From assembly GCA_028824295.1 (NCBI GenBank), contig JAPPED010000013.1:1-64000 (forward strand): DNA of 64,000 nt. The letters run 5' to 3'. Position 1 is the stretch's first letter. Each line of letters opens with the position of its first letter. The stretch is from Rhodospirillales bacterium. GTDB taxonomy: Bacteria; Pseudomonadota; Alphaproteobacteria; TMED109. Under the pieces are notes generated by a model. The model was not told where the DNA came from, made no database searches, and saw only the letters and a program-made list of their open reading frames with translations. Of this stretch, positions 16,110-24,312 are shown one piece after another. Both the position numbers and the translations under genes were made by a program.

Positions 16110-17588
16110 TCACGGTGACCAGCCGGGTGGCGCCGCGCACCCGAGCAGGGCATCGCAATCCACTGCGGCCTCGACCTGATCCGCGAGCCTGTCGATCGCC
16201 TGCTCCACGATCACGTGGTGCCGAAGCGCAGCGCCGGCCATGCCTCCGGCGCGCCTTATCCAGGCCCGCCGAAATCGGTCACTGGCGAAGACACCATGGA
16301 GGTACGTGCCCTCGATACGCTCGTCCGGGCTCCGGGCTCCGTCGGTCCGATCACCCAGCCTGAAGAGCGGTCTCTCTGTGTCGGGACCAACGGTTCTGCC
16401 GAGGTGAATTTCGTAGCCGGCCACCTCTTCGCCGCTGATCGCGCATTCACCAACCACGGGAACGACGCGTTTCTTCGAGGTCATCACCGTGTCGACGTTC
16501 AGCAGCCCCAGTCCCGCCGCCTCGCCGGGCACGCCATCGGCACCGCCCGCATCCACGACCCGCCGACCCAGCATCTGGTAGCCGCCACAGAACCCGAACA
16601 CTCGCCCGCCGGCGCGCGCGTGCGCAAGGATGTCGTGATCCCAGCCCTGACTCCGCAGGAACGCCAGGTCGCTCAAGGTCGCCTTGGTGCCAAACAGGAT
16701 CACGACGTCCGCGTCTTGTGGAATCGGGCGCGCGGGCGGTATCCAGTCAAGGGACACCCCGGGTTCGATTTCAAGCGGCCCAGCGTCGTCGAAGTTGGCC
16801 AGCCGCGGCAGGATCGGGGCTGCAGCCTTCAGGCCTCCCCGGTCCACCCGTCGCGGGCGCTCCAGTACCACCGCATCCTCGGCCGGCAATTGTGCCGTCT
16901 CCGGGATCCAGGGAATGACGCCAAAGCAAGGCCAGCCGGTGTGCCCTGTCACGACCGCGATCCCTGCATCGAACAGGCGCGGATCGCCGCGGAACTTGTT
17001 CACGAGGAAACCGCTGATCACCGCAGCATCCGTGGGATCCAGCACTGCCCGCGTGCCCACCAGGCTGGCGATCACCCCGCCTTTGTCGACATCGCCGACG
17101 AGACAGACCGGCACTCCGGCGCGCCGGGCGAACCCCATGTTGGCGATATCGCGATCCCGCAGATTGACCTCGGCCGGACTGCCCGCGCCTTCGATCAGCA
17201 CCAGGTCGTGCGCAGCGACCAGCCGCTCGAAGCTCTCCATGACCGGCCCCAGCCAGTGATCGCTCCGGGCCAGGTAGTTGACCGCACCCAAGGAGCCCGC
17301 GACCTCGCCATGGACGATGACCTGCGCCTCGGTGTCGGCCTGCGGTTTGAGGAGCACCGGATTGAGATCCACATGGGCCGCGAGGCCAGCCGCCTGTGCC
17401 TGCATCGCTTGGGCCCGGCCGATCTCGCCGCCCCCCGCGCAGGCCGCTGCATTGTTTGACATGTTTTGCGGCTTGAATGGGGCCACGCTCAGCCCGCGGC
17501 GTCTGGCAATGCGGCACAGCGCGGCGGTTACGACGGATTTCCCGACATCCGACCCCGTGCCCTGCAGCATCAGGGCGCGCGCCGTCAC
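16110..17588 (-). CDS. cobQ: Cobyric acid synthase (CobQ)
   Basis: Glutamine-dependent amidation of four side chains of adenosylcobyrinic acid a,c-diamide. The 492-residue protein has an N-terminal DTBS-like ATPase domain (LMLQGTGSDVGKSVVTAALC, then FKPQNMSNN and LIEGAGSPAEVNL) and a C-terminal class I glutaminase domain with the nucleophile loop GFCGGYQMLG and a distal GTYLHGVF His. The GTG at 17588 overlaps the preceding ATPase stop and gives the family N-terminus VTARALMLQG; the open frame extends 300 bases further upstream without similarity. Confidence 0.96.
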   Translation of the reverse strand: MTARALMLQGTGSDVGKSVVTAALCRIARRRGLSVAPFKPQNMSNNAAACAGGGEIGRAQAMQAQAAGLAAHVDLNPVLLKPQADTEAQVIVHGEVAGSLGAVNYLARSDHWLGPVMESFERLVAAHDLVLIEGAGSPAEVNLRDRDIANMGFARRAGVPVCLVGDVDKGGVIASLVGTRAVLDPTDAAVISGFLVNKFRGDPRLFDAGIAVVTGHTGWPCFGVIPWIPETAQLPAEDAVVLERPRRVDRGGLKAAAPILPRLANFDDAGPLEIEPGVSLDWIPPARPIPQDADVVILFGTKATLSDLAFLRSQGWDHDILAHARAGGRVFGFCGGYQMLGRRVVDAGGADGVPGEAAGLGLLNVDTVMTSKKRVVPVVGECAISGEEVAGYEIHLGRTVGPDTERPLFRLGDRTDGARSPDERIEGTYLHGVFASDRFRRAWIRRAGGMAGAALRHHVIVEQAIDRLADQVEAAVDCDALLGCAAPPGWSP

Positions 17589-18346
17589 GCTGCCCCCTCG
17601 AGGGCAACACTGAGCCCGTCGACGCACGCACGCACGCCGTAGATCGCCGCCAGGCGCTCCGCCGAAAGGGTTTCTTGGGGCGTGCCGCGCGCGACGATGC
17701 GCCCGTCCTTCATCCACAGCAGGCGGTTTGCGTACCGCACGGCCAGTGCGACATCGTGCAGCACGATCAGCGCCCCGCCCCCGCGGTCCACAAAGGCCTT
17801 GGTGATGTCCATCACCCGGAACTGGTGGAACGGGTCGAGACCGCCTACGGGCTCGTCGGCGACCAGCAGCGGGGCTTCGGCAGCAAAGGCGCGCGCGCAA
17901 TGAAGCCGGGCAAGTTCACCGCCCGACAACGTATCGCTGCGCCGGTTCGCGAGGTGCGCGAGATCGCAGGCCTCGAGGGCTCGTTCCACCGCCTCGCGGT
18001 CAGCCGCCCGAAGGGCTCCGATCGAGGCCCCATGCGAAAATCGCCCCAATGCCACGATATCGCGAACCACGTTGGGCCACGCGATCGAGCGTGCCTGCGG
18101 GAGGTACGATACGAGGCGTGCGCGGGTCGCGGGACTCAGCTGTTCGCTGTCCTGGCCGCCAAGGGTCGCCTCGCCGCCACTCCGCTTCTGGATCCCGAGA
18201 CTGGCCCGCAGGAGGCTTGTCTTGCCGGCACCGTTGGGGCCGAGCAGCGCAACCAGCTCCCGTTGCCGCAAGCGAAAACTCGCCCCGTCGACCAGTGTCG
18301 CCGTGCCCGCCGTCAGCGTCAGGCCAGCCGCAACGAGTTCACTCAC
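17585..18346 (-). CDS. btuD: Vitamin B12 (FecE/BtuD-type) ABC transporter ATP-binding protein
   Basis: Drives corrinoid import with the permease encoded just upstream. It has Walker A LLGPNGAGKTSLLRA, signature LSGGELARLHCARAF, Walker B LLVADEPVGGLDP and the switch His in IVLHDVALAVRYANR. Start choice: GTG 18346 (VSELVAAGLTL) sits in GTGAGTGA with the permease stop and gives 253 residues; ATG 18376 would add ten residues. The substrate is inferred from the riboswitch, BtuB, BtuF and cob neighbours, since the family also carries haem and siderophores. Confidence 0.9.
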   Translation of the reverse strand: MSELVAAGLTLTAGTATLVDGASFRLRQRELVALLGPNGAGKTSLLRASLGIQKRSGGEATLGGQDSEQLSPATRARLVSYLPQARSIAWPNVVRDIVALGRFSHGASIGALRAADREAVERALEACDLAHLANRRSDTLSGGELARLHCARAFAAEAPLLVADEPVGGLDPFHQFRVMDITKAFVDRGGGALIVLHDVALAVRYANRLLWMKDGRIVARGTPQETLSAERLAAIYGVRACVDGLSVALEGAA

Positions 18347-19328
18347 GGACGCCTCTGCGGACCACGATCCAGACAAAGACCGGGGCGCCGACCAGCGCCG
18401 CCACGACGCCCAGCCGCAGTTCCTGCTCCGACGGAATGAGCCGGACCCCGATGTCGGCCAGCACCAGCAGCAGACCGGCCAGCAGCGCCGACGGGGCCAG
18501 CGAGCGCGCCGGATCGTGTGCCACCAGCGGCCGCACGATGTGTGGCGCCACGATTCCCACGAATCCGATCACCCCGGCCAGCGCAACCGACGCGCCGGTG
18601 CTGAGCCCCGCTCCCAGGACCGTCGCCGCTCTCTGCCGGAGAAGGTTCAGGCCGATACCTGCCGCTGCTTCCTCGCCCAGCGTGAGCGCCGCGAGGCCGC
18701 GGCGCGAGCCGTACAGAATGATCAGACCGAGTAAGAGGAACGGCGCGGCCAGCGCGATGTCGTCCACGCTGCGGTTGGCGACCGAGCCCAGCATCCAGTT
18801 GATCATGTCGGACAGCGCGTACGGGTGCGGCGCGAGGTTCATCAGGAGGCTCATGGCAGCGCCGGTAAAGCTCGCGATGCCGATGCCGATCAGGATGAGC
18901 GTGACGATGGACCGGGTAAACACGGCCGCGACCGCGATCAGGGCGGTGGCCGCCAATGCGCCGGCGATGGCGGCCACCGGAAGCGCCCAGGCGGACAGCG
19001 ACGCAAGGCCGTAGTAGAGGAAGAACGTCGCCGTCAGGGATGCCGTCGCCGAGACCCCCAGCACTCCCGGTTCGGCGAGAGGGTTCCTGAACAGGCCCTG
19101 CAGGGCGGCCCCGCTGGCGCCCAGTGCCGCACCCGCGAGAAAGGCGGCCAGCGCTCTCGGGAGGCGGATCTCCCACACCACCAATCGATCACCGGCATCC
19201 CCGCCGCCGAGCAAGGCGACAAGCACCCGCTCGGCCGACATCGGGGTCGAGCCGAGCCCGCAGGCGGCAGCCAAGGCCAGCAACGTTGCGACCGCGAAAC
19301 CGACGAGGGGCAAGGCGGGCGGAGTCAT
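18339..19328 (-). CDS. btuC: Vitamin B12 (FecCD/BtuC-type) ABC transporter permease
   Basis: Inner-membrane permease of 329 residues with about ten hydrophobic helices. Typical FecCD family segments are visible: RLPRALAAFLAGAALGASGA near 55, FRNPLAEPGVLGVSATA near 80, the SDMINWMLGSVANRS segment near 170 and IGFVGIVAPHIVR near 245. It overlaps both the binding-protein gene upstream and the ATPase gene downstream by four to eight bases, so the import subunits are made together. Confidence 0.93.
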   Translation of the reverse strand: MTPPALPLVGFAVATLLALAAACGLGSTPMSAERVLVALLGGGDAGDRLVVWEIRLPRALAAFLAGAALGASGAALQGLFRNPLAEPGVLGVSATASLTATFFLYYGLASLSAWALPVAAIAGALAATALIAVAAVFTRSIVTLILIGIGIASFTGAAMSLLMNLAPHPYALSDMINWMLGSVANRSVDDIALAAPFLLLGLIILYGSRRGLAALTLGEEAAAGIGLNLLRQRAATVLGAGLSTGASVALAGVIGFVGIVAPHIVRPLVAHDPARSLAPSALLAGLLLVLADIGVRLIPSEQELRLGVVAALVGAPVFVWIVVRRGVRE

Positions 19329-20155
19329 CGCGGCCCGGGCCGTGCAAGCGCTTCAACGGCATCCAGCACGAACCAACCACCGCACGCTATCCATGCGCCT
19401 TCAAGGAACACGACGTCTTGACCGCCGAGCTGCCGCCGTGCGACCGGGTGGCGTGCCGAACTCCATGCACCGGTGAAACCGGTCATCGCGTCGAAGAAGC
19501 CCGCCGCCACCAGATCGGGCTGCGCGTAGGCCAGCCGTTCGAGCGGAATCGGATGCCAGCCCCACGCCTGCTGAAAGTTCCTGAGCCCCGCCGCGGCGAG
19601 GATGTCGTGGATGAGCGTCCCCGGCCCTGCCGTAACCCCGGCGGGCGTCATGTAAAGCGCCCGGGCGCCGCCCGGGGCTGCCGCAATTGCCGCCAGCCGG
19701 GCCTCCATGTCTGCCGCCAGCTCTGCGCCCCGGCCGGGAACGCCCAGGCCTTCAGCAACTCGCTCGATGTTGCCCACGACGTCGTTCAGATCCGATGCCC
19801 ATTCCACCTGCAGGACGGGCACGCCGGCACGCGCAAAAAACGCGGCTGCCGATGGCCCTCCCCCGTAGCTGCGCACGACCAGGTCCGGCTTCAGGACCAG
19901 CACGTCCTCCGCCACCGGCCGGGCGACCGGAAGCCCGGCCGCGGCATCACGCATATACGAGAAGGCCCGCCTGGCGTCGGGGGACACGGCGAGGATGCGG
20001 TCCCTGTCTGCCAACTTGAGAACGAACTGGTCAGCACAGTAGTCGAGGCTGACAACGCGGGCCGGAGCACCCGCCGGCTCGGAATTCCGTGTCGCCGGAC
20101 ATGCATCGCCAGCGGCGAGGCAGAAAGCCGCGAAAACGGTGAGCCGCCCCAGCAT
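19325..20155 (-). CDS. btuF: Periplasmic corrinoid-binding protein (BtuF-like)
   Basis: Substrate-binding protein of 276 residues with an N-terminal export signal (LTVFAAFCLAAGDACPA). The class III PBP pattern is VVSLDYCADQFVLKL, DVLVLKPDLVVRSY, the linking helix region DLNDVVGNIERVAEGLGVPGR, and GWHPIPLERLAYAQPDLV. ALCADQ-like motifs (here LDYCADQ) are typical of BtuF relatives. It follows btuB by nine bases and precedes the permease; substrate is inferred from this context. Confidence 0.88.
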   Translation of the reverse strand: MLGRLTVFAAFCLAAGDACPATRNSEPAGAPARVVSLDYCADQFVLKLADRDRILAVSPDARRAFSYMRDAAAGLPVARPVAEDVLVLKPDLVVRSYGGGPSAAAFFARAGVPVLQVEWASDLNDVVGNIERVAEGLGVPGRGAELAADMEARLAAIAAAPGGARALYMTPAGVTAGPGTLIHDILAAAGLRNFQQAWGWHPIPLERLAYAQPDLVAAGFFDAMTGFTGAWSSARHPVARRQLGGQDVVFLEGAWIACGGWFVLDAVEALARPGPR

Positions 20156-20164
20156 CGGTCGAAC

Positions 20165-22039
20165 TCAGTACTGCAGCCGCATCCCCAGCCAGCCGGAAAG
20201 GCCCGGCGTCCCGTATCCGGCAATCTGCTGGTAGTCCGCGTCGAACAGGTTCTCGGCGCGACCGAACAGCTGCACGCGTTCGCTCAGCTGATAGCTGCCG
20301 ACCACGTCGACCCGAGTCCAGGCCTTAAGGCCTGGACCATCACTGAGGTTGTCGCGTTCCCGGCCGTTGTACCGCACGAGTACCGTGCCCGTGAATCTGC
20401 CCGCAGGCCGGATCCGAAAGGTCAGGTCGCCGGAGTGCCGGGGGAGGCGCTGCAATCTCTCCCCGGTGCCGCTCCTCGCGTCGATGTAGGCGTAGTTCAC
20501 CGTTACCGCCAGCCAGTTGCTGGCGCGGTAGCTGCCGAAGACCTCAATCCCCTTGGATCGCACGTCGGCCAGGTTCTCGAACAGGCAGTTACCCAAGTTG
20601 TAGTCGATCAGTCCCTTGGTCCGCTGATCGAAATAGGCGGCGCCGGCATCCATGCGGCCGTTCGGCGCCTGCCATTCGGCGCCAATGTCAAATGCTTCCG
20701 AGGTAGACGCCCGCAGGGCGGGCGCGGGCTGGGACCCGGCGTCTTCGTCTCCCCCACAGAAATGACGGTACGGCTGCGCGATCTGGTCGAGCGTCGGCGC
20801 CTTGAAGCCTTCACCCCAACTGGCTCTCAGCCGGACTGAATCCGCAAGGCGCCATGAACCAGCCAACCGGGCGGTGGTTTCCGAACCGAACTGCGCGTGA
20901 TCGTCCTTGCGCACCCCCCCGGTCAGCAGCCCGGTCCCACCCAGCCGGGCTTCATACAACACGAAGTAACCGTCGAGAGACCCTTGCTCGCCGTCGGCCA
21001 TGGTCTCCTCGCGTTCGGCACCGAACGCAAGCACGTTCTCGGCATCGAATGCATACGTACCCTGATACCGGTAGCTTCTGCGATCGCCGTCGGCCGTGAA
21101 GCTGCTGGCACCGTCGGAGAAGTTTTCTCTCTCGATCTCGGAGTAGCCGGCAAAGAACATGTTCTCCAGCCGCTCGCCGACCGTGGGCATTCTGAGTCGA
21201 ACATTGGCGGCCAACTCGGTCGTCTTGCTGAGCAGATCCGCATCCCCGAAGACCCACTCGCCGTGCTCGTTCCTCGCGCGACCGTCGAATTCGGCCTCCG
21301 CGTCGGTCCGGAACACGCTCGCGTCCAGGCGCATGTCGGCCGGGAGCATGACTCCGCCACGGCCCGAAAACACCAGCGACCGGTAGCCGTCGTCCTCGAC
21401 GTTGCCGTCGGCAGCGTCAGCCTTGGAAATCCCCGCGGAACGGGTCCGGGTCATGCCGATCCGGAAGTCACCCCGTTCGTGCACGTGCCCGAAGGACGCG
21501 CCGCCACGGAACGTGTCGAACGACCCGTAGCCAGCGAAGGCGCTCCCGCCCGATGGCCGCCGTTGGCGCTTCGTAATCACCGATACCACGCCGCCCACCG
21601 CGTCGGTGCCCCAAAACGTTGATTGCGGGCCTTTCAGGATTTCGATGCGCTCGATGTTCGCCGTGTCCAGGCGCCCAAAATTGAAGCCGCCCCCGGGGGA
21701 GGACGGATCGTTCACCGGCGTTCCGTCGATCAGGACGAGCGTCTGATCGCTCTCGGCTCCCCGGATCCGCACGCTGGCTTCGCCGCCAAAACCGCCATTG
21801 GAATTGATCGTGACGCCGGGCGCCGCCGCAATGGCGTCAAGCGCAAAGTCGAAACCGAGTTCCTCGATGTCCCTTCTCGTGATGACCGTGAGGCTGGAGC
21901 CGACTTCTGCGGCCGTTTGGCCCAGCTTCGACCCCTCGACCACGATACGGTCGAGCCGAGTCTCCTCAGCATCCGCCAGCGCCAGCACGGGCGCGAGGAT
22001 GGTGGCAACCGCCACTGCGAAAATTTTTGGGTTGCACAT
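20165..22039 (-). CDS. btuB: TonB-dependent outer-membrane cobalamin receptor (BtuB)
   Basis: Active transport of corrinoids across the outer membrane, energised by TonB. The 624-residue protein has a signal peptide (FAVAVATILAPVLALA), a TonB-box-like RLDRIVVEG near 30, a plug domain (SSLTVITRRDIEELG, VRIRGAESDQTLVLIDGTPV, IERIEILKGPQSTFWG) and a 22-strand-type barrel. The barrel ends NLFDADYQQIAGYGTPG and SGWLGMRLQY with the terminal aromatic residue. It is the first gene downstream of the cobalamin riboswitch. Family and context together make B12 or cobinamide the expected ligand. Confidence 0.94.
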   Translation of the reverse strand: MCNPKIFAVAVATILAPVLALADAEETRLDRIVVEGSKLGQTAAEVGSSLTVITRRDIEELGFDFALDAIAAAPGVTINSNGGFGGEASVRIRGAESDQTLVLIDGTPVNDPSSPGGGFNFGRLDTANIERIEILKGPQSTFWGTDAVGGVVSVITKRQRRPSGGSAFAGYGSFDTFRGGASFGHVHERGDFRIGMTRTRSAGISKADAADGNVEDDGYRSLVFSGRGGVMLPADMRLDASVFRTDAEAEFDGRARNEHGEWVFGDADLLSKTTELAANVRLRMPTVGERLENMFFAGYSEIERENFSDGASSFTADGDRRSYRYQGTYAFDAENVLAFGAEREETMADGEQGSLDGYFVLYEARLGGTGLLTGGVRKDDHAQFGSETTARLAGSWRLADSVRLRASWGEGFKAPTLDQIAQPYRHFCGGDEDAGSQPAPALRASTSEAFDIGAEWQAPNGRMDAGAAYFDQRTKGLIDYNLGNCLFENLADVRSKGIEVFGSYRASNWLAVTVNYAYIDARSGTGERLQRLPRHSGDLTFRIRPAGRFTGTVLVRYNGRERDNLSDGPGLKAWTRVDVVGSYQLSERVQLFGRAENLFDADYQQIAGYGTPGLSGWLGMRLQY

Positions 22040-22056
22040 GTGCCTGATCCCGTCAC

Positions 22057-22079
22057 ACCTCTCCGTCCGGAGAAGAGGT
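22057..22079 (-). promoter_or_regulatory. Hairpin in the btuB leader, probable riboswitch expression platform
   Basis: ACCTCT and AGAGGT (22057-22062 and 22074-22079) flank an inner CTCCG/CGGAG pair, giving two overlapping alternative stems about 20 bases before the btuB ATG. On the minus strand the 3' arm carries GGAGAGG, so pairing could hide a ribosome-binding sequence when B12 is bound. The mechanism is inferred. Confidence 0.5.
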
Positions 22080-22215
22080 ATGCCTCGTAACGACGTGCGG
22101 CCCGCCAGCAGCGGCGCGGACGGCCGCGCAACTGAATGCCGTTACAGGGGAAAGGCGACTACCTGCGCTTTCCCGCCCGCTGAGGCTGATCCCGGCCCCC
22201 GGACGAACGACGCGA

Positions 22216-22375
22216 TGGCAGGTCTCCTGGCTTGCCGATCCTCGCTCCTGGCCGCCTTCCCAGGGATTGCTCCCCAGTGGCACGATTGGCCGTCAGCTCC
22301 CGGCTCACAGTTACGGGCACAGCGCCGGATTTGCACCGGCTTCCCTCTTAGGCCCCGCTGAGCGAAGCACCATCT
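22216..22375 (-). promoter_or_regulatory. Cobalamin (AdoCbl) riboswitch
   Basis: Reading the minus strand, the conserved elements occur in order: GGGAAGCCGGTGCAAATCCG (core J6/3 side), GCTGTGCCCGTAACTG, GAGCCGGGAG, GCCACTGG, CTGGGAAGGC, and the B12-box AGCCAGGAGACCTGCC near 22232-22217. This is a full match to the cobalamin riboswitch class. It lies just after a promoter and about 180 bases before btuB, so it should repress the btuB-btuF-btuC-btuD-cobQ-cbiB-cobC unit when B12 is plentiful. Confidence 0.97.
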
Positions 22376-22381
22376 GCGACC

Positions 22382-22411
22382 GTTATCGTTGTGCGGGCAT
22401 TGTCTTGTCAA
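22382..22411 (-). promoter_or_regulatory. Promoter of the riboswitch-controlled B12 unit
   Basis: A perfect -35 TTGACA (22411-22406) and GATAAC (22387-22382) are separated by 18 bases on the minus strand, between the cobO stop and the riboswitch. The predicted start near 22375 coincides with the first conserved riboswitch bases. Confidence 0.7.
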
Positions 22412-22429
22412 CCCGGACGCGGCCGGATT

Positions 22430-23032
22430 TCAGAAATCGATGCCCCGCTGCGCCTTGATTCCAGCGGCAAACGGATGCTTGACTTCCCGCATTTCGCTGA
22501 CGAGGTCGGCGTACTCACAAATCTCCGAACTGGCGTCCCGCCCGGTCAGGATGACGCTGGTCCGGTCAGAGCGGGCGACCAGCCCGTCCAACACCGTGCG
22601 GCTGCTTAGGTACTCGTAGCGCAATGCGATGTTGATCTCGTCCAGGACGACCAGGTCGTAGCCGCCGCCCGTCAACATGGCGAGAGCGCGGGCAAACGCC
22701 GCTTCGGCTGCGGCCACGTCACGGTCGCGGTCCTGGGTGTCCCACGTGAAGCCTTCGCCCATGGTGTACCAGTCGACCTGATCCGGGAACTTCGCGAAAA
22801 ACCTCCGCTCCCCGGTCGTCCAATTGCCCTTGATGAACTGGACGACGCCGACCTTCCTTTCCCAGCCCAGCGCGCGAGCGATCACACCGAACGCTGAGCT
22901 CGACTTGCCCTTGCCCTTGCCTGTAAAGACCAAGACCAGCCCACGGCCGGGGTTCCGCGCCGCGGCAGACTTGCGCCGCTGCTTCGCCTGCAACGCTTTC
23001 ATTCGCGCGACATGGGCCTCGTTGGTTTCCAT
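22430..23032 (-). CDS. cobO: Cob(I)yrinic acid a,c-diamide adenosyltransferase (CobO/BtuR type)
   Basis: Attaches the adenosyl group from ATP to reduced corrinoids. The 200-residue protein has the variant P-loop FTGKGKGKSSSAFG near 36-49, VVQFIKGNWTTGE, the FTWDTQDRDRD loop, LDEINIALRY and VILTGRDAS, all CobO/BtuR/CobA hallmarks. It is the last gene of the cobT-cobS-phosphatase-cobO block and ends only 19 bases before the promoter of the riboswitch unit, so readthrough into that unit is possible. Confidence 0.96.
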   Translation of the reverse strand: METNEAHVARMKALQAKQRRKSAAARNPGRGLVLVFTGKGKGKSSSAFGVIARALGWERKVGVVQFIKGNWTTGERRFFAKFPDQVDWYTMGEGFTWDTQDRDRDVAAAEAAFARALAMLTGGGYDLVVLDEINIALRYEYLSSRTVLDGLVARSDRTSVILTGRDASSEICEYADLVSEMREVKHPFAAGIKAQRGIDF

Positions 23033-23044
23033 GGCTCCCGCTCG

Positions 23045-23569
23045 CTATCCGTACTCGGGGACGGCGATCAGTTCTCCGAAGGCGACCGGTGTCCGGAAGC
23101 TCTCCATCGTGTCGCCGTCGGCGAGCGCGACCTTGATCACGCCGGAATGCGTGACGATCAGGGTCTGCGTCCCGGAGCCGGCATAGCTGGACAGCGCCTC
23201 CCGGGTCCGATCGCGCAGCTCCGCCACACTCTCGCCGCCATGGGGGCGCGCATGGAGGAAATCGAGCATCCAAGCACGAACTTCCCGACGGGGGATGTCG
23301 CTCCATCGCAGGCCTTCCCAACGGCCGAAGTCCATTTCCTGGAACCGGGCGTCGACGGTGAGCTGCAGTCCACGCGCTGCAGCGATATGCGAGGCGAGAC
23401 GGCGGCACCGTCGCAGCGGACTCGTCACGATCTGCTCGATCGGCGGCAGCGAAACCAATATCGCGGTGGCCTCAGCGCAGAAACTGGCCGCAACGTCGAG
23501 ATCGGTGCGGCCGTAGCAGACACCGTCAGCCACCTCCGGTCGCGTGTGTCGAACGAGCATCAGGCCCAA
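23045..23569 (-). CDS. Histidine phosphatase, probable alpha-ribazole phosphatase
   Basis: A 174-residue phosphoglycerate-mutase-like phosphatase with the catalytic LVRHTRPEV near the N-terminus, SPLRRCRRLA, FQEMDFGRWEG, PHGGESVAEL and the second catalytic His in LIVTHSGVIKV. Family members next to cobS and cobT remove phosphate from alpha-ribazole-5'-phosphate or adenosylcobalamin-5'-phosphate (E. coli CobC type). Its start overlaps the end of cobS by ten bases. The substrate is assigned from context. It is distinct from the PLP decarboxylase also called cobC. Confidence 0.85.
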   Translation of the reverse strand: MGLMLVRHTRPEVADGVCYGRTDLDVAASFCAEATAILVSLPPIEQIVTSPLRRCRRLASHIAAARGLQLTVDARFQEMDFGRWEGLRWSDIPRREVRAWMLDFLHARPHGGESVAELRDRTREALSSYAGSGTQTLIVTHSGVIKVALADGDTMESFRTPVAFGELIAVPEYG

Positions 23570-24312
23570 GCGACCAACCCCAGGTAGACGCCGACCTCGC
23601 TGACCTGCTGCACGGCGCCCAGCGTATCCCCCGTGTGCCCTCCCAGCGTCGGCCGAACCAGCGCCAGTACGAACAGATGGCCGATGGCCAGGCCGGCCAC
23701 GGCCCCAAGCGCCGCGCCGATCGCAAGCCAGCCGCCGAGTCCCGCAACTACGACGAGTCCCGTGCCGCCGGCAACCAGAAGTCCCGGTGCCGACACCCTT
23801 TGCGCCGCAGGTCCCGGGGTATTCCCGACATACCGGCTCGTGGCAATGACGAGCACCGCGGACAGCCGCGACAATCCATGGGCTGCCACCAGCGCGACAC
23901 AGGCCGTCTCGACGTCAAGCTGCGAGAGAGCCGAAAGCTTCAGGGCCAAGACGAGGATCAGGGCCAGCACACCGTAGGCCCCCAGCCGACTGTCCTTCAT
24001 GATCGCCAGGGCTTGCTCGCGCGGGTGGGTCCGTCCGATCCCGTCAAAGGTGTCGGCGAGGCCGTCTTCATGGAGCCCTCCCGTCACCAGCAGGCCCGCG
24101 ACGACGGCCAATAGGACGCTCGGCACACCCGGCCACACCAACGCGGCAACCCAGTACACGGCTGCCGACAGGCCGCCGATCAGGACTCCGACCAACGGGT
24201 AGTAGCGAACTGCAGCCGCTTCGCGCTGCGGCGAGTAGCTGTCGCCGACAGGTACTGGCAGTCGTGTCAGGAACTGGACGGCAAGTCCGAAGGTCGCGAG
24301 CTCAGCGCGCAT
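23560..24312 (-). CDS. cobS: Adenosylcobinamide-GDP ribazoletransferase (cobalamin synthase)
   Basis: Joins AdoCbi-GDP to alpha-ribazole(-phosphate) at the inner membrane. The 250-residue polytopic protein has the expected features: AVQFLTRLPVPVG near the N-terminus, YYPLVGVLIGGL, the metal-binding LHEDGLADTFDGIGR near 78-92 and KDSRLGAYGVLALIL, then five or six hydrophobic segments. It overlaps cobT by 11 bases and the phosphatase gene by 10. Confidence 0.95.
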   Translation of the reverse strand: MRAELATFGLAVQFLTRLPVPVGDSYSPQREAAAVRYYPLVGVLIGGLSAAVYWVAALVWPGVPSVLLAVVAGLLVTGGLHEDGLADTFDGIGRTHPREQALAIMKDSRLGAYGVLALILVLALKLSALSQLDVETACVALVAAHGLSRLSAVLVIATSRYVGNTPGPAAQRVSAPGLLVAGGTGLVVVAGLGGWLAIGAALGAVAGLAIGHLFVLALVRPTLGGHTGDTLGAVQQVSEVGVYLGLVAWA

